DNA from: Ruegeria sp. THAF57
GTDB taxonomy: Bacteria > Pseudomonadota > Alphaproteobacteria > Rhodobacterales > Rhodobacteraceae
DNA: 64,000 nucleotides
Direction of reading: 5' to 3'
Assembly: GCF_903914075.1 (NCBI RefSeq)
Contig: NZ_CAIWNQ010000009.1
Span: 62,001 to 126,000 of the forward strand
This document shows, in pieces, positions 1 through 10,340 of this stretch. The notes under the pieces are model-generated. The model saw nothing but the letters and a program-made list of their open reading frames with translations, had not been told where the DNA came from and did no database searches. Each line of letters begins with the position of its first letter. The stretch's first letter is position 1. Made by a program: the position numbers and the translations under genes.

Positions 1-1176
1 TTCTTGGCCCGTCACGTCAACGAAAGTTGGGGCAAGGTCAATCGACTCGACCAGAGCATCACAAACCGTTCCGCGCGTGCTGTCAGCTTCGGGCGAAGGG
101 TCGTAAATGATCAGGGGAACCTTGGTCGAAGCGTCGTGGAAGAACGTCTTTTCCCCCATCCAGTGATCGCCCAGAAAATCCCCGTGGTCCGAGGTCAGAA
201 CGATCATGGTATCGTCCATCCGACCGGTTTCTTCCATCCACTCAAACAAGCGGCCCATCTGATCGTCCGCCTGTTTGATCAATCCCATATAGGCCGGGAT
301 CACAGCGTCCCGAACGTCTTCGCGGGAGAAGGCCTGCCCGACCTTGGTATCCATAAAGGCCCTGAGGACCGGATGGGCGTTTTGCCGCTCGGGTTCAGAG
401 CGAATAACAGGCACCACATGTTCAGACCCATACATCGAAGCGTAAGGTTCCGGCACAATGTATGGCCAGTGGGGTTTGATGAAACTCAGGTGACAACACC
501 AGGGTCCGTCATGAGATATCATGAACTCGATCCCTCGCCCGGTCAGGTACGGCGTTTCGCTGTCTTCCTCGGCGATGTTGGCGGGCTCGGCAGAGTTTTT
601 TAGGAACCAGCCCGACAAGACATTGCCGTCCGCATCCAAACCGGAATTGGCAAAGTCATGCCAGGGATTGTCACTCTCATAACCCTTGGCGGTTAGAAAC
701 TTGTTGTATTCCTTCGCCCCGTCAGGGTCGTAATACCCATCCGGCCCTTCTGGAAGCATCCCGTCGTCGCGTTCAAACACATCGAAGCCGCATTCTGCTA
801 CGCGCGCGCCGATCAGGCTGTCAGGCTCCAGACCCAGCCGCGCCATACCCTCGGCATCTGCCCGCATATGAGTCTTTCCGACCAGCCAACACTCCATCCC
901 GGCTTTGCGCAGATGATCCCCCATTGTCATTTCACCTACCTTGAGCGGAATACCGTTCCATGACGCACCGTGCGAATGCACATAGCGCCCGGTATAGGTG
1001 GACATGCGCGACGACCCGCAGATCGGCGACTGGATATAGGCACGATCAAACCGCACCCCACGCGCCGCCAATCGGTCAATATTCGGGGTATGTAAGTGTG
1101 GGTGGCCGTAGCAACTCAGGTAATCCCAGCGGAGCTGGTCAAACATGATGAACAGAATGTTTTTGGCTTTGGCCAA
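1..1176 (-). CDS. Sulfatase / phosphonate monoesterase-like hydrolase (C-terminus cut off)
   Basis: Alkaline-phosphatase-superfamily hydrolase, probably acting on sulfate or phosphonate esters. I read 392 codons; the frame runs off the window edge. Residues 6-15 (NILFIMFDQL) carry the first metal-binding Asp. C53-G-S-S-R57 fits the C/S-x-P/S-x-R formylglycine signature, so a Cys-derived formylglycine nucleophile is expected. A later TSDHGD segment is the second metal site. No signal peptide is seen, so it is likely cytoplasmic. The start is TTG at 1176 with GGGGAGG a few bases upstream; no ATG fits better. It follows nqrM by 65 bp on the same strand but need not belong to that pathway. Phosphonate monoester hydrolase and choline-sulfatase-like enzymes are the alternatives; the substrate cannot be told. 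Confidence 0.85.
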   Translation of the reverse strand, partial: MAKAKNILFIMFDQLRWDYLSCYGHPHLHTPNIDRLAARGVRFDRAYIQSPICGSSRMSTYTGRYVHSHGASWNGIPLKVGEMTMGDHLRKAGMECWLVGKTHMRADAEGMARLGLEPDSLIGARVAECGFDVFERDDGMLPEGPDGYYDPDGAKEYNKFLTAKGYESDNPWHDFANSGLDADGNVLSGWFLKNSAEPANIAEEDSETPYLTGRGIEFMISHDGPWCCHLSFIKPHWPYIVPEPYASMYGSEHVVPVIRSEPERQNAHPVLRAFMDTKVGQAFSREDVRDAVIPAYMGLIKQADDQMGRLFEWMEETGRMDDTMIVLTSDHGDFLGDHWMGEKTFFHDASTKVPLIIYDPSPEADSTRGTVCDALVESIDLAPTFVDVTGQE

Positions 1177-1241
1177 CGCGATGCCTCCCCGATCGTCAGG
1201 ATCGCAGATTAGCCAACCCCTGCCCGTCGGTTAAGCGCAAA

Positions 1242-1484
1242 TCACACCTGCGCTTCGCGTTCCATCTGTTCCAGCATTTTCTTGGCGCGCTTGCATTGCA
1301 ATTGATCGCGCAGCGGGCTGTTTGGGTCGACGTCTTTCTGGCAAACCACGCATTTATCAGCGCCCGAGATTGCGTTCAGGCCGCCGCAGCTACCTTTGAT
1401 GGTCTTCCCCATCAACATGACACCCAGTGACATGCCCACCATCACAAGGGCCAACAGGATAAATGCCAGAATAAAGGTACTCAT
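1242..1484 (-). CDS. nqrM: Na+-NQR maturation factor NqrM (DUF539)
   Basis: 80-residue membrane-anchored protein needed for assembly of the Na+-translocating NADH:quinone oxidoreductase, thought to deliver iron for the Fe centre between NqrD and NqrE. One N-terminal membrane helix spans about residues 4-25. The family's four cysteines are all present: C33 (in SCGGL), C45, C48 and C64. The length matches the family. It lies 15 bp downstream of apbE on the same strand, the usual pairing of NQR accessory genes. In this window the pair is separated from nqrA-F by a 3-kb block of plus-strand genes. Confidence 0.95.
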   Translation of the reverse strand: MSTFILAFILLALVMVGMSLGVMLMGKTIKGSCGGLNAISGADKCVVCQKDVDPNSPLRDQLQCKRAKKMLEQMEREAQV

Positions 1485-1499
1485 ATCAGTCCCTGTTTG

Positions 1500-2525
1500 T
1501 CAGTTGGTGCCCAAAGCGTCTTTGAACGCGGTGCTGTGTACTGTGATATAAGCATCTTCGCCGCCTGTCACATCCCGCGAGATGAAATACACGGCAAGTT
1601 TATGCTTCTCGGCCAGTTCCATACCTTTTTCCTGACCCAGCGCCAGCATCGCCGTCGCCCACGCATCCGCCATCATCGCGTTTTCGGCCAGTACGGTCAC
1701 CGATGTGGTCCGGTGCGTAATCGGTCGCCCTGTGGTTGGGTCGATGATATGCGAATAGCGCACACCGTCCTGTTCGAAGAAATTCTTGTAGTCGCCGGAC
1801 GTCGCCATGCCCAGATCGTCCAACTGCACGATCAACTGCAGGTTCTGCGCCCCTGCTTCGGGTTTCTCGATCCCGATCCGCCAAGCCTCGCCCTTATCGT
1901 TTTCACCCATGGTGACCAGATCGCCGCCGATCTCGACCATGTAATCCTCGATCCCGGCATCCTGCAGGGTGCCTGCAACGGCATCAATTCCGTAACCCTT
2001 TGCGATCGCCGACAAGTTGATTCCCACCCCGACATCCGACTTGGCCAAAGTCCCCGCCTCATGATCCAATGTCAAAAGGCGCGCCTGCCCGACGCTGTTC
2101 AATGCAGCCTGAATGTCTTCGTCCGAGGGAACAGGATCTTCGGGTTTTCGCGGACCAAACCCCCAGAGTTCAATCAGAGGCCCAAGCGTTACATCGAATG
2201 TACCGCCAGATTTTTCGTGGACGTCATTGGCCGCCGCGATGACCAGGGCAAATTCTTCTGAAACCTGCGTCGGCTCGGTGCTCTGAGACTTGGAAAACTT
2301 GGAGACTTCCGAATTTTCATCCCAATTGGACATCTTGGCATTCACGTCTGCCAAGGTTTCCTCAACCGCAACAGCAAGGGCTTCTTCGTCGATGTCCACG
2401 CCAATCGCCGTGATGTTGAAGGTTGTTCCCATCGTCTCGCCAGACAAACGCACGACGTCTGGCTCTTTGTCGAACAAACAGCCGGATACGAGTGTCGCAA
2501 AAGCCAGAACAGGCAAAAGACGCAT
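1500..2525 (-). CDS. apbE: FAD:protein FMN transferase ApbE (lipoprotein)
   Basis: Transfers FMN from FAD onto Thr in the (S/A)GAT motifs of NqrB and NqrC, and possibly of other flavoproteins, on the periplasmic side. 341 residues. The N-terminus MRLLPVLAFATLVSGC is a lipoprotein signal with lipobox Cys16, so the mature protein is membrane-tethered. GETMGTTFNI near the N-terminus and HIIDPTTGRP near residue 260 are characteristic of the family. A longer frame starts at 2585, but ATG 2525 has AGGAGA at good spacing and exposes the lipoprotein signal, so I chose it. It sits between a small membrane protein and nqrM, all on the minus strand. Confidence 0.95.
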   Translation of the reverse strand: MRLLPVLAFATLVSGCLFDKEPDVVRLSGETMGTTFNITAIGVDIDEEALAVAVEETLADVNAKMSNWDENSEVSKFSKSQSTEPTQVSEEFALVIAAANDVHEKSGGTFDVTLGPLIELWGFGPRKPEDPVPSDEDIQAALNSVGQARLLTLDHEAGTLAKSDVGVGINLSAIAKGYGIDAVAGTLQDAGIEDYMVEIGGDLVTMGENDKGEAWRIGIEKPEAGAQNLQLIVQLDDLGMATSGDYKNFFEQDGVRYSHIIDPTTGRPITHRTTSVTVLAENAMMADAWATAMLALGQEKGMELAEKHKLAVYFISRDVTGGEDAYITVHSTAFKDALGTN

Positions 2526-2592
2526 ACGGGAATCTCCTGTGGGAAAGCGTGATCGGCGTATGCCAGTGGCCTTTGGCAGAGTCAAACCAGCC

Positions 2593-2814
2593 TTACAGTT
2601 TCAAGGGCATGAACCCCAGCACAAGCAGGCCAATTCCTGCCGGTAGGCCGAACAGCCATGCTTTTCTTTGCCAACCCGGTGCCTGCTGTTTCCATGTCAT
2701 GCGGAAATTGTGGCCACATACGACCACAACGAAGAAGATCAACGCGGAAACAGGTGGGGTCAGGTAAAGGTCAGACAAAAGGTTGAATATCCTGTATGTT
2801 AGGCGGTTTTTCAC
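2593..2814 (-). CDS. Small two-helix membrane protein next to apbE-nqrM
   Basis: 73-residue protein of unknown function with two hydrophobic segments, about residues 19-34 (VSALIFFVVVVCG) and 53-70 (LFGLPAGIGLLVLGF), joined by a basic, Trp-containing loop. GTG at 2814 is the likely start, but no strong ribosome-binding site precedes it, so the start is uncertain. It lies 67 bp upstream of apbE on the same strand and may be its first operon partner, which would link it to Na+-NQR assembly. That link is inferred from position only. Confidence 0.6.
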   Translation of the reverse strand: MKNRLTYRIFNLLSDLYLTPPVSALIFFVVVVCGHNFRMTWKQQAPGWQRKAWLFGLPAGIGLLVLGFMPLKL

Positions 2815-2888
2815 GCTAGGGGCAATTGAACCCTATACAGGTCGCAAAGCTGCGGTAAGGTAAAATACAAAGGAAGAGGAGATTTCCC

Positions 2889-3413
2889 ATGGCACCAAGC
2901 TCTTATCAGCCCCCAACGCGCGGCGACAAGGCCGAAACCGCGACGCGCAGCCAGTCCGTGGAATCCAACCTTTCCCATTCCCAGACGACTGTTGCGAAAT
3001 TGATGGAAGGCAAAGGCGACGCGGTTTTTGCAGTGCGACCGAACGATACGATCCACTCGGTTGTAAACATCCTCAAGGAAAAGCGGATCGGGGCTGTCGT
3101 CGTGACCGATCAGAACGGGAAACTGCACGGTATCCTGTCCGAGCGCGATATCGTGCGCCGGATGGCGGACACCCCCGGTCAGACACTTCCGCAATCGGTC
3201 GAAGACCTGATGACCCGCGAGGTCAAGACCTGTGCGCCAGAAGATTTGTTGAACGATGTGCTGAAAACCATGACCGAAGGCCGATTCCGCCACATGCCAG
3301 TTCTGAGTGATGGAAATCTGCGTGGTGTCATTACCATTGGCGATGTCGTCCACTTTCGCTTGAAAGAGCTGGAATACGAAGCGTTGCGCATGAAGCAAAT
3401 GATCGTGGGCTGA
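2889..3413 (+). CDS. CBS-domain pair protein
   Basis: 174-residue soluble protein made almost entirely of two CBS motifs, about residues 38-93 and 99-158. These form a Bateman module that binds adenosyl ligands such as AMP, ATP or NAD. The first ends with GILSERDIVRR and the second with GVITIGDVVHFRL, both typical. There is no attached enzymatic domain, so it probably works as a stand-alone regulator or sensor. The first 35 residues are polar and probably disordered. GAGGAG lies just upstream of the ATG. It opens a short plus-strand run with two sugar-nucleotide genes, but no functional link is evident. Confidence 0.88.
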   Translation: MAPSSYQPPTRGDKAETATRSQSVESNLSHSQTTVAKLMEGKGDAVFAVRPNDTIHSVVNILKEKRIGAVVVTDQNGKLHGILSERDIVRRMADTPGQTLPQSVEDLMTREVKTCAPEDLLNDVLKTMTEGRFRHMPVLSDGNLRGVITIGDVVHFRLKELEYEALRMKQMIVG

Positions 3414-3484
3414 GAAACCCCTTGACCTTGGGCCAGTGACAGTATCCCTGATGCGATAAAGTCTGCGATAGGTTCGAGGGTTGC

Positions 3485-4498
3485 ATGAAACGGGTTCTGG
3501 TCACCGGTACGGCGGGTTTCATCGGTTTCCATCTGGCAAAGCTGCTGTTGACCGAAGGGTTTCGGGTGCACGGCTATGACGGGATGACCGATTACTACGA
3601 CGTGACACTCAAACAGCGACGCCACCAGATGTTGTTGCAGACGCCGGGTTTCTCGGCCACCGAGGATTTGCTGGAAAACCACGACCGTCTTGTGCAGGTC
3701 GCGGACGAGTTTCAGCCGGAAATCATCGTGCATCTCGCCGCTCAAGCCGGGGTGCGCTACAGTCTCGAGGATCCGCGAAGCTATATCAACTCGAATGTTG
3801 TGGGCACGTTCAACGTCATGGAGGTGGCGCGCGAACACAAAGTAGAACACCTGCTGATGGCGTCGACGTCGTCTGTCTATGGCGCGAACGAAGAGATGCC
3901 CTTTACCGAGGTTGAAAAGGCTGACACGCCGTTGACGATCTATGCCGCCACCAAGAAGGCAAACGAGGCGATGGGTCATTCCTACGCGCATCTATGGAAC
4001 CTGCCGACGACCATGTTCCGGTTTTTCACGGTATATGGTTCTTGGGGGCGTCCGGATCTGGCTTTGTACAAATTCGTGGACGCGATTTTGGACGACCGCC
4101 CCATCGACATTTACAACCACGGTGACATGTATCGTGACTTTACCTATGTGGACGATCTGGTGCGGGGTATTCGGCTGCTCATCGACGTGCCGCCTGTGCG
4201 GCCGGATAGTCCCGACGACATCGCCGAGGGCGACAGCCTGTCCCCCGCCGCGCCGTGGCGTGTGGTCAATATCGGCAATGGCGACAAGGTGCGGTTGATG
4301 GATTTTATTGAAGCCATCGAAGAAGCCGTCGGAAAGAAGGCCATCCGCAACTACATGCCCATGCAGATGGGGGATGTGCCGGCAACGTGGGCGAACAACG
4401 ATCTGTTGCAGGAATTGACGGGCTATCGGCCACAAACAGATTTCAAAGACGGGATTGCACGCTTTGTCGAATGGTTCCGCGACTACCATGGAAAATGA
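3485..4498 (+). CDS. NAD-dependent UDP-glucuronate 4-epimerase-like
   Basis: 337-residue extended short-chain dehydrogenase, probably interconverting UDP-glucuronate and UDP-galacturonate for surface polysaccharide. The Rossmann dinucleotide motif is at residues 8-14 (GTAGFIG). The catalytic Tyr153/Lys157 lie in YAATKK, preceded by [25 protein letters not shown] is characteristic of the LpsL/Cap1J-type UDP-glucuronate epimerases rather than GalE proper. Its stop overlaps the next start by 4 bp (ATGA), so the two are translationally coupled. Another NDP-hexose 4-epimerase specificity is possible. Confidence 0.85.
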   Translation: MKRVLVTGTAGFIGFHLAKLLLTEGFRVHGYDGMTDYYDVTLKQRRHQMLLQTPGFSATEDLLENHDRLVQVADEFQPEIIVHLAAQAGVRYSLEDPRSYINSNVVGTFNVMEVAREHKVEHLLMASTSSVYGANEEMPFTEVEKADTPLTIYAATKKANEAMGHSYAHLWNLPTTMFRFFTVYGSWGRPDLALYKFVDAILDDRPIDIYNHGDMYRDFTYVDDLVRGIRLLIDVPPVRPDSPDDIAEGDSLSPAAPWRVVNIGNGDKVRLMDFIEAIEEAVGKKAIRNYMPMQMGDVPATWANNDLLQELTGYRPQTDFKDGIARFVEWFRDYHGK

Positions 4499-5787
4499 CG
4501 CATATGTTTGAAACCGATCCAAACTCGCGCAGAATTGCAGTGATCGGACTGGGCTATGTTGGCCTGCCTCTGGCTGTAGCGTTCGGGAAGTTGGCTCCGG
4601 TGGTTGGGTTTGATATTAACCCCGACCGCATAGGTGCATTACGTTCTGGGCATGATGCCACACAAGAGGTCGAACCCGAAGATCTGCAAGCTGCAACAGG
4701 CCTGACATTCACCTCTGATCCGTCAGAGATCGCGGCCTGCGACACCTATATTGTCACTGTTCCCACGCCGATCACCGCTGGTAAGCAGCCTGATCTGACA
4801 CCTTTGCTGCGCGCGTCGGAAACCGTGGGCCACGTGTTGAAACCCGGCGATCTGGTAATCTATGAATCCACGGTATACCCCGGAGCCACCGAGGAAGACT
4901 GCGTACCGGTTCTTGAGCGCGTGTCGGGTCTGACCTTCAACCGTGATTTCTTTGCAGGTTACAGCCCCGAGCGGATCAACCCCGGTGACAAGACGCACCG
5001 GATCGCGGATATCTGCAAGGTCACATCCGGCTCGACCCCCAAGGTGGCCGATCTGGTGGACGCGCTTTACGCTCGGATCATTTCGGCAGGCACCCATAAG
5101 GCTGAAAGCATTCGCGTGGCCGAGGCCGCCAAGGTGATCGAAAACACGCAGCGCGACCTGAACATCGCGCTGGTCAATGAACTGGCGATGATCTTTGGCC
5201 GGATGGATATAGACACCGATGCGGTTTTGCGCGCCGCGGGGACCAAGTGGAACTTTCTGCCTTTCCGCCCCGGCCTGGTTGGCGGGCATTGCATCGGCGT
5301 CGACCCCTATTACCTGACCCACAAGGCCGAGGCCGTGGGCCATCACCCCCAGATCATTCTGGCTGGGCGACGGTTGAATGACAGTATGGGCGGCTATGTG
5401 GTCTCGCAACTGGTCAAACGGATGATGCGCGATGGGATCAATGTTGCCGCTGCCCGTGTGCTGGTGATGGGGCTGACTTTCAAGGAAAACTGCCCCGATC
5501 TGCGCAATACCCGCGTTGTCGATATTATCCACGAACTGCAGGACTATGGCGTCACGGTCGATGTCTATGATCCCCACGCCGATCCTGCCGCCGCGCAGGC
5601 GGAATACGGAATTTCATTGATCAAGCAGCCGGAAACTGGGGGTTACGACGGCATCGTTCTGGCTGTTGCACATCGGGAATTTCTGACGCTCGACCCCGCT
5701 AAGATACGCGCCCTTGGCAAGGATCAATGCGTATTGTTCGACGTCAAATCCTGCCTGCCGCCCGCGGACAGCGACCTGCGGTTGTAA
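4495..5787 (+). CDS. Nucleotide-sugar dehydrogenase (TviB/WbpO/VipA type)
   Basis: 430-residue UDP-sugar 6-dehydrogenase oxidising the C6 alcohol of a UDP-hexose or UDP-HexNAc to the uronate with two NAD+. N-terminal Rossmann motif [11 protein letters not shown] (about residues 17-27); central segment with YSPERINPG; catalytic Cys266 in [14 protein letters not shown]-terminal domain with [16 protein letters not shown]. These features match the TviB/WbpO branch, which usually acts on UDP-GlcNAc or UDP-GalNAc, better than classical UDP-glucose dehydrogenase. The ATG at 4495 overlaps the epimerase stop. With the epimerase it could make an epimerised uronic-acid donor, but no polysaccharide cluster is adjacent. 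A bidirectional terminator follows. Confidence 0.9.
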   Translation: MTHMFETDPNSRRIAVIGLGYVGLPLAVAFGKLAPVVGFDINPDRIGALRSGHDATQEVEPEDLQAATGLTFTSDPSEIAACDTYIVTVPTPITAGKQPDLTPLLRASETVGHVLKPGDLVIYESTVYPGATEEDCVPVLERVSGLTFNRDFFAGYSPERINPGDKTHRIADICKVTSGSTPKVADLVDALYARIISAGTHKAESIRVAEAAKVIENTQRDLNIALVNELAMIFGRMDIDTDAVLRAAGTKWNFLPFRPGLVGGHCIGVDPYYLTHKAEAVGHHPQIILAGRRLNDSMGGYVVSQLVKRMMRDGINVAAARVLVMGLTFKENCPDLRNTRVVDIIHELQDYGVTVDVYDPHADPAAAQAEYGISLIKQPETGGYDGIVLAVAHREFLTLDPAKIRALGKDQCVLFDVKSCLPPADSDLRL

Positions 5788-5789
5788 AA

Positions 5790-5815
5790 AAACCGGCGCT
5801 GTGATGCGCCGGTTT
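5790..5815. terminator. Bidirectional intrinsic terminator
   Basis: Perfect 10-bp stem AAACCGGCGC / GCGCCGGTTT with a six-base loop. A T-run follows on the plus strand, and an A-run precedes it, giving a T-run on the minus strand. It lies between the convergent sugar dehydrogenase and nqrF and can serve both. Confidence 0.9.
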
Positions 5816-5823
5816 TTCATATC

Positions 5824-7047
5824 TTATCCCCCGAAATCGTCCAGCATGATATCTTCGCGGTCCACGCCAAGATCCAGCAGCATGTTGATGACCGATTGGT
5901 TCATGATCGGCGGGCCACACATGTAGAACTCGCAATCTTCAGGCGCGGGGTGGGTCTTGAGGTATTCATCGAACAGCACGTTATGGATGAAGCCGGTATA
6001 GCCTTTCCAATCGTCCTCGGGCTGGGCGTCCGACAGGGCCACATGCCATTCGAAATTGTCGAACTCTTCGGCCAATTGGTCGAAATCCTCGACAAAGAAC
6101 ATCTCTTTCTTCGAGCGCGCGCCATACCAGAAGCTGATCTTGCGGTCCCGGTTTTCCAGACGCTTGAGCTGATCGAAGATGTGGCTGCGCATTGGCGCCA
6201 TGCCTGCACCACCACCGATAAAGACCATCTCTTTCTGCGTGTCGCGGGCGAAAAACTCACCAAACGGGCCTGAGATCGTGACTTTGTCGCCCGGTTTCAG
6301 GTTGAAGATGTAAGACGACATCTGACCGGGCGGGATACCGTCCGACCCCGGAGGCGGCGAAGCCACGCGAACGTTCAGCATGATCATGCCCTTTTCGTCC
6401 GGGTAGTTGGCCATGGAATAAGCGCGCTCGATCGGTTCGGCCACGACGGATTCGTACTGCCAAAGATTGAACTTGTCCCAATCCTCGCGATATTCTTCCT
6501 CAACGTCGAAATCGGTGTATTTCAACGCATGCGCAGGGGCTTCGATCTGGATGTAACCACCAGCGCGAAAGTTCACATCTTCGCCTTCAGGCAGGTCCAG
6601 TGTCAGGGCCTTGATGAAGGTCGCCACGTTTTCATTCGAGCGAACAGTGCATTCCCATTTCTTAACGCCAAAGACCTCTTCTGGGACTTCGATATCCATG
6701 TCCTGCTTGACCGCCACCTGACAGGACAGACGGTCGCCACAGGCGGCCTCGCGCTTGGTGATATGGCTTTCCTCGGTCGGCAGGATTGAACCGCCGCCCG
6801 AATGCACCCGCACCCGGCACTGCGCGCAGGTACCACCCCCGCCACAGGCGGAGGGAACGAACAGTTTCTCGGCCGCAAGGGTTTGCAGAAGTTTGCCACC
6901 GGCGGGGACCGAGATGGTTTTCTCACCGTTGATGGTGATGTTCACGTCCCCGGTCGACACCAGTTTAGAGCGCGCGGCCAGAATGATTGTCACCAGCGCG
7001 ATGACGATTACGGTGAAAAGGGCTACGCCTAAGCTAAAAGTTTCCAT
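5824..7047 (-). CDS. nqrF: Na+-NQR subunit F (NADH-oxidising, FAD and 2Fe-2S)
   Basis: 407-residue entry subunit of Na+-NQR: oxidises NADH on the cytoplasmic face and passes electrons through FAD and a 2Fe-2S centre towards the Na+-pumping subunits. One N-terminal membrane helix (about residues 3-24). Plant-type ferredoxin domain with C68, C74, C77 and C109. FAD-binding [13 protein letters not shown]-binding [15 protein letters not shown] and C-terminal [10 protein letters not shown]. Length matches the family (about 407). Last of six nqr genes, 10 bp after nqrE. Confidence 0.98.
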   Translation of the reverse strand: METFSLGVALFTVIVIALVTIILAARSKLVSTGDVNITINGEKTISVPAGGKLLQTLAAEKLFVPSACGGGGTCAQCRVRVHSGGGSILPTEESHITKREAACGDRLSCQVAVKQDMDIEVPEEVFGVKKWECTVRSNENVATFIKALTLDLPEGEDVNFRAGGYIQIEAPAHALKYTDFDVEEEYREDWDKFNLWQYESVVAEPIERAYSMANYPDEKGMIMLNVRVASPPPGSDGIPPGQMSSYIFNLKPGDKVTISGPFGEFFARDTQKEMVFIGGGAGMAPMRSHIFDQLKRLENRDRKISFWYGARSKKEMFFVEDFDQLAEEFDNFEWHVALSDAQPEDDWKGYTGFIHNVLFDEYLKTHPAPEDCEFYMCGPPIMNQSVINMLLDLGVDREDIMLDDFGG

Positions 7048-7057
7048 TGCGCCCTCC

Positions 7058-7666
7058 TTACAGTTTCACGCCCGAGAAGGACATGAAGGCCATCGCCATC
7101 AGACCTGCGGTGATGAAGGTGATCCCCAGACCCTGAAGGCCGTCGGGAATGTCCGAGTATTTCAGCTTTTCGCGCACGCCCGCCATCGCGGTAATCGCCA
7201 GCGCCCAGCCAAAGCCGGAAGACAGGCCATAGGTCGCTGCCTCGGCAAAGTTATAGTCGCGTTCCACCATGAACAGCGAGCCGCCAAGGATGGCGCAGTT
7301 CACCGTAATCAGCGGCAGGAAGATACCCAGCGCGTTGTAGAGCGGCGGGAAATACTTGTCCAAAACCATCTCGAGGATCTGAACCATTGCGGCGATCACG
7401 CCGATATAGGAAATCAAGCCAAGGAAGGTCAGGTCCACGTCAGGGAACCCAGCCCAGGCGAGCGCGCCCGGTTTCAGCAGATAGTTCAGCAGCAGGTTGT
7501 TGGCAGGCACAGTGATGGCCTGCACGACCATGACCGAGATGCCCAGACCCAGCGCCGTCGAAATCTTCTTGGACACGGCGATGAAGGTACACATCCCCAG
7601 AAAGAAGCTAAGCGCAAGGTTTTCGACAAAGATGGCCTTTACGGCCAGTGAGATCAGACCTTCCAT
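7058..7666 (-). CDS. nqrE: Na+-NQR subunit E
   Basis: 202-residue integral membrane subunit with six predicted helices. Together with NqrD it forms the inverted-topology pair whose symmetric cysteines hold an iron centre between NqrF's 2Fe-2S and NqrC's FMN. Conserved Cys residues are visible in [14 protein letters not shown] (near residue 26) and in [13 protein letters not shown] (near residue 120). The start overlaps the nqrD stop by one base (TGATG), so expression is coupled. Confidence 0.97.
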   Translation of the reverse strand: MEGLISLAVKAIFVENLALSFFLGMCTFIAVSKKISTALGLGISVMVVQAITVPANNLLLNYLLKPGALAWAGFPDVDLTFLGLISYIGVIAAMVQILEMVLDKYFPPLYNALGIFLPLITVNCAILGGSLFMVERDYNFAEAATYGLSSGFGWALAITAMAGVREKLKYSDIPDGLQGLGITFITAGLMAMAFMSFSGVKL

Positions 7667-8319
7667 CAGTGGGCCTCTACCTGCTGGATTTTGTATTCAC
7701 GCTCTTCCACCTGGTTCGGCTTCCATGTGCGGAAGGCCCAGATGATCAGACCGATGATGAAGAATGCCGACGGCGGCAGCAGCAGCATGCCGTTGGGCAC
7801 GTACCAGCCACCGTTGTTGACGGTCTCCAGAATGGTGATGCCAAACAGAGACCCGGCGCCGAACAGCTCACGAATGAAACCGACCAGCAGCAGGATCAGG
7901 CCATAGCCCATACCGTTGCCCATGCCGTCAATGAACGACGCGACGGGCGGGTTCTTCATCGCAAACGCCTCGGCCCGGCCCATCACAATACAGTTGGTGA
8001 TGATTAGACCGACGAACACCGACAGGGTTTTCGAAATTTCAAACGCATAGGCTTTCAGCACCTGATCCACCAAAATCACCAGCGAGGCGATGATCACCAT
8101 CTGCACGATGATCCGGATCGAACCGGGGATCTGGTTGCGCAGGCATGAGATGAAGAAGGACGAGAACGAGGTCACGAACGTCACCGCCAGCGCCATCACG
8201 AAGGATACCTGCAGCGACGAGGTCACCGCCAGCGCCGAACAGATGCCCAGCACTTGCAGCGTAATCGGGTTGTTGTCGACAAGCGGGTCGACCAGCATCT
8301 CTTTTTTGGTCTGAGACAT
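7666..8319 (-). CDS. nqrD: Na+-NQR subunit D
   Basis: 217-residue integral membrane partner of NqrE with about six helices. The two Fe-ligand-type cysteines lie in [16 protein letters not shown] (near residue 60) and [16 protein letters not shown] (near residue 111). The latter is a strong signature of the NqrD/RnfA fold. Its start overlaps the nqrC stop by one base. The polar C-terminus after residue 195 is cytoplasmic. Confidence 0.97.
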   Translation of the reverse strand: MSQTKKEMLVDPLVDNNPITLQVLGICSALAVTSSLQVSFVMALAVTFVTSFSSFFISCLRNQIPGSIRIIVQMVIIASLVILVDQVLKAYAFEISKTLSVFVGLIITNCIVMGRAEAFAMKNPPVASFIDGMGNGMGYGLILLLVGFIRELFGAGSLFGITILETVNNGGWYVPNGMLLLPPSAFFIIGLIIWAFRTWKPNQVEEREYKIQQVEAH

Positions 8320-9134
8320 CAGATTTCTCCTGCTTGCAGTTTGGCCAGGAACGGAGCATAGCCCGCATCCCCCATCCAGAACCTTACAAGGTTATCAACA
8401 CCCACCGAGGTCAGCGTTGCCCCTGCCAGTGCATCCACGTAAAAATCAGGGCCAGCGGCAGGCTGCGATTTGGCGACGGTGATCTGAAGCTCACCCTCAT
8501 CATCGCGCAGCTTCTTGCCATTCCACAGCGCCCTCCAGCGCGGGTTATCCACCTCGGCCCCAAGGCCCGGCGTTTCACCATGCTGATAGAATTGTAGGCC
8601 AAAGATATCGTTGCCGTTGTTCTCCAACGCGATAAAGCCAAAAAGTGTGGACCAAAGGCCGTAGCCATGCAGCGGCAGGATCACCTTGTCCAATTCACCG
8701 GAATCGTCCCGCAGCAGGTAAATCACGCGGTATTTGGATTGGCGTCCGATACCTGCGGGGTCATTGTCCAGCGCGATGCTGAGGTCAGGATCGCTGGCCG
8801 CAGCGATATCATCGAACGTGGTGGCATCGAACTGATCGTCCACGAACTGACCGGTCGACAGTTCCAGCACATGCGGTTCAAAGGCGGCGAATGCCTCGGA
8901 CACGTCGACGCCCGGCTCATACACGCCTGCTACTTGCAGAACATTGACTTGCTTGTCTTTCAGCGCGTTCGCTTCCTGCACAGGACGCAGGCTGACTGCC
9001 GCGGCAGACACAACCATCGAGGCCACCAGACATACGGCAACCGCGACAAAGATCGTTTTGCCAACTGAATCAGGCGAGGCCGCAAGGAACTTGGCAATCG
9101 CGCCTTTAGGCTCTGGGGATTGCGTATCAGACAT
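8319..9134 (-). CDS. nqrC: Na+-NQR subunit C (covalent FMN)
   Basis: 271-residue subunit with one N-terminal helix (about residues 26-48) and a large periplasmic FMN-binding domain. The flavinylation motif is ALAGATLTS, with Thr240 as the predicted site of ApbE-attached FMN. The first motif position is Ala instead of the commoner Ser. [19 protein letters not shown] and [10 protein letters not shown] are family-typical. Start overlaps nqrB's end by 8 bp. Confidence 0.97.
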   Translation of the reverse strand: MSDTQSPEPKGAIAKFLAASPDSVGKTIFVAVAVCLVASMVVSAAAVSLRPVQEANALKDKQVNVLQVAGVYEPGVDVSEAFAAFEPHVLELSTGQFVDDQFDATTFDDIAAASDPDLSIALDNDPAGIGRQSKYRVIYLLRDDSGELDKVILPLHGYGLWSTLFGFIALENNGNDIFGLQFYQHGETPGLGAEVDNPRWRALWNGKKLRDDEGELQITVAKSQPAAGPDFYVDALAGATLTSVGVDNLVRFWMGDAGYAPFLAKLQAGEI

Positions 9135-10335
9135 GGCGACGCGCCCTCCGTTTGATGTTTGCCTGAACGACGAAATAGTCGATCAGCGGTGCAAAGACGT
9201 TGCCGAACAAGATGGCCAGCATCATGCCCTCGGGGAAAGCCGGGTTGATCACGCGGATCATCACAACCATGACACCGATCAAGGCACCATAGATATAACG
9301 GCCCATATTGGTGTGGCTGGCGGAAACTGGTTCTGTGACCATGAAAGCCAGACCAAAGGCGTACCCGCCCAGAACGATGTGCCAGTACCAGGGCATCGCG
9401 AACATCGGGTTGGTGTCCGAGCCGATCAGGTTCAGCAGCAGGGTAAAGCCGATCGTGCCCACCAGGCAGCCCACGATCAGGCGATAATTGGCAATCCTTG
9501 TCATCAACAGGAAGGCCAGACCAATCATACACGCCAGCGTCGATGTCTCGCCAAAGCTGCCCTGAATGGTGCCGAAGAAAGCATTGGCCCAGGTAATCCC
9601 ATCAGCCGCCAGCGCCTGAACGCCTTCGGCTGCGGTGATACCCAGCGCGGTCGCTCCGGAAAAACCGTCGACCGGGGTCCAGACTGAATCCCCCGACATT
9701 TGCGCAGGATAGGCGAAATACAGGAACGCCCGCCCCACCAGTGCGGGGTTGAGGAAGTTCTTGCCGGTGCCGCCAAACACTTCCTTGCCGATGACAACGC
9801 CGAAGATGATGCCCAAAGCGACCTGCCACAGCGGTGTAGTCGCAGGCAGGATCAGCGTGTAAAGCATCGAAGTCACAAGAAAGCCTTCGTTGACTTCATG
9901 CCCGCGCACCGTCGCAAAGATAACCTCGAAAATACCGCCCGCGACCAGCGTCGTGATGTAGATCGGCAGGAAATAAAGCAATCCGTGGAACACATTGGCA
10001 AACAGGCTTGAGGGGTCCAGCGAGATGCCGAACATCTGCAACAGGGCGATCCGCCATCCAGTCGCGGCATCCGGCCCCAGCGTGGCAATGGCCGAGTTTG
10101 CCTGATAGCCCGTGTTCCACATCCCCCACAGGATACAGGGGATAGTGGCGATCACGACATAGGTCATGATCCGCTTCATATCCACGTAGGACCGTGCGTG
10201 TGGGGCCACGGTGGTGACGGTTTTCGGAGTGTAGATGAAGCTTTCGACCATCTCGTAGATGGGGAAATACTTCTCGTACTTGCCGCCCTTGGTAAAGTTC
10301 GGCTCGATCCGATCGAAGAAGCTGCGCAAACCCAT
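9127..10335 (-). CDS. nqrB: Na+-NQR subunit B (covalent FMN, riboflavin)
   Basis: 402-residue multi-pass subunit, the core of the Na+ channel and quinone site. The covalent FMN motif is DGFSGATALG, with Thr229 as the predicted phosphoester-linked residue. GHEVNEGFLVTSMLYTLILP and GGTGKNFLNPALVGRAFLYF are hallmark NqrB segments. About nine or ten helices. It lies 5 bp after nqrA, and its last codons overlap nqrC. Confidence 0.97.
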   Translation of the reverse strand: MGLRSFFDRIEPNFTKGGKYEKYFPIYEMVESFIYTPKTVTTVAPHARSYVDMKRIMTYVVIATIPCILWGMWNTGYQANSAIATLGPDAATGWRIALLQMFGISLDPSSLFANVFHGLLYFLPIYITTLVAGGIFEVIFATVRGHEVNEGFLVTSMLYTLILPATTPLWQVALGIIFGVVIGKEVFGGTGKNFLNPALVGRAFLYFAYPAQMSGDSVWTPVDGFSGATALGITAAEGVQALAADGITWANAFFGTIQGSFGETSTLACMIGLAFLLMTRIANYRLIVGCLVGTIGFTLLLNLIGSDTNPMFAMPWYWHIVLGGYAFGLAFMVTEPVSASHTNMGRYIYGALIGVMVVMIRVINPAFPEGMMLAILFGNVFAPLIDYFVVQANIKRRARRHV

Positions 10336-10340
10336 TTGGA

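Noticed and set aside
4-603. Plus-strand open frame of 199 codons at the left edge
   Set aside because: It is the antisense of the sulfatase, whose motifs and start are clear on the minus strand.
4723-5577. Long minus-strand frame inside the nucleotide-sugar dehydrogenase
   Set aside because: No family features; the plus-strand protein carries all dehydrogenase motifs.
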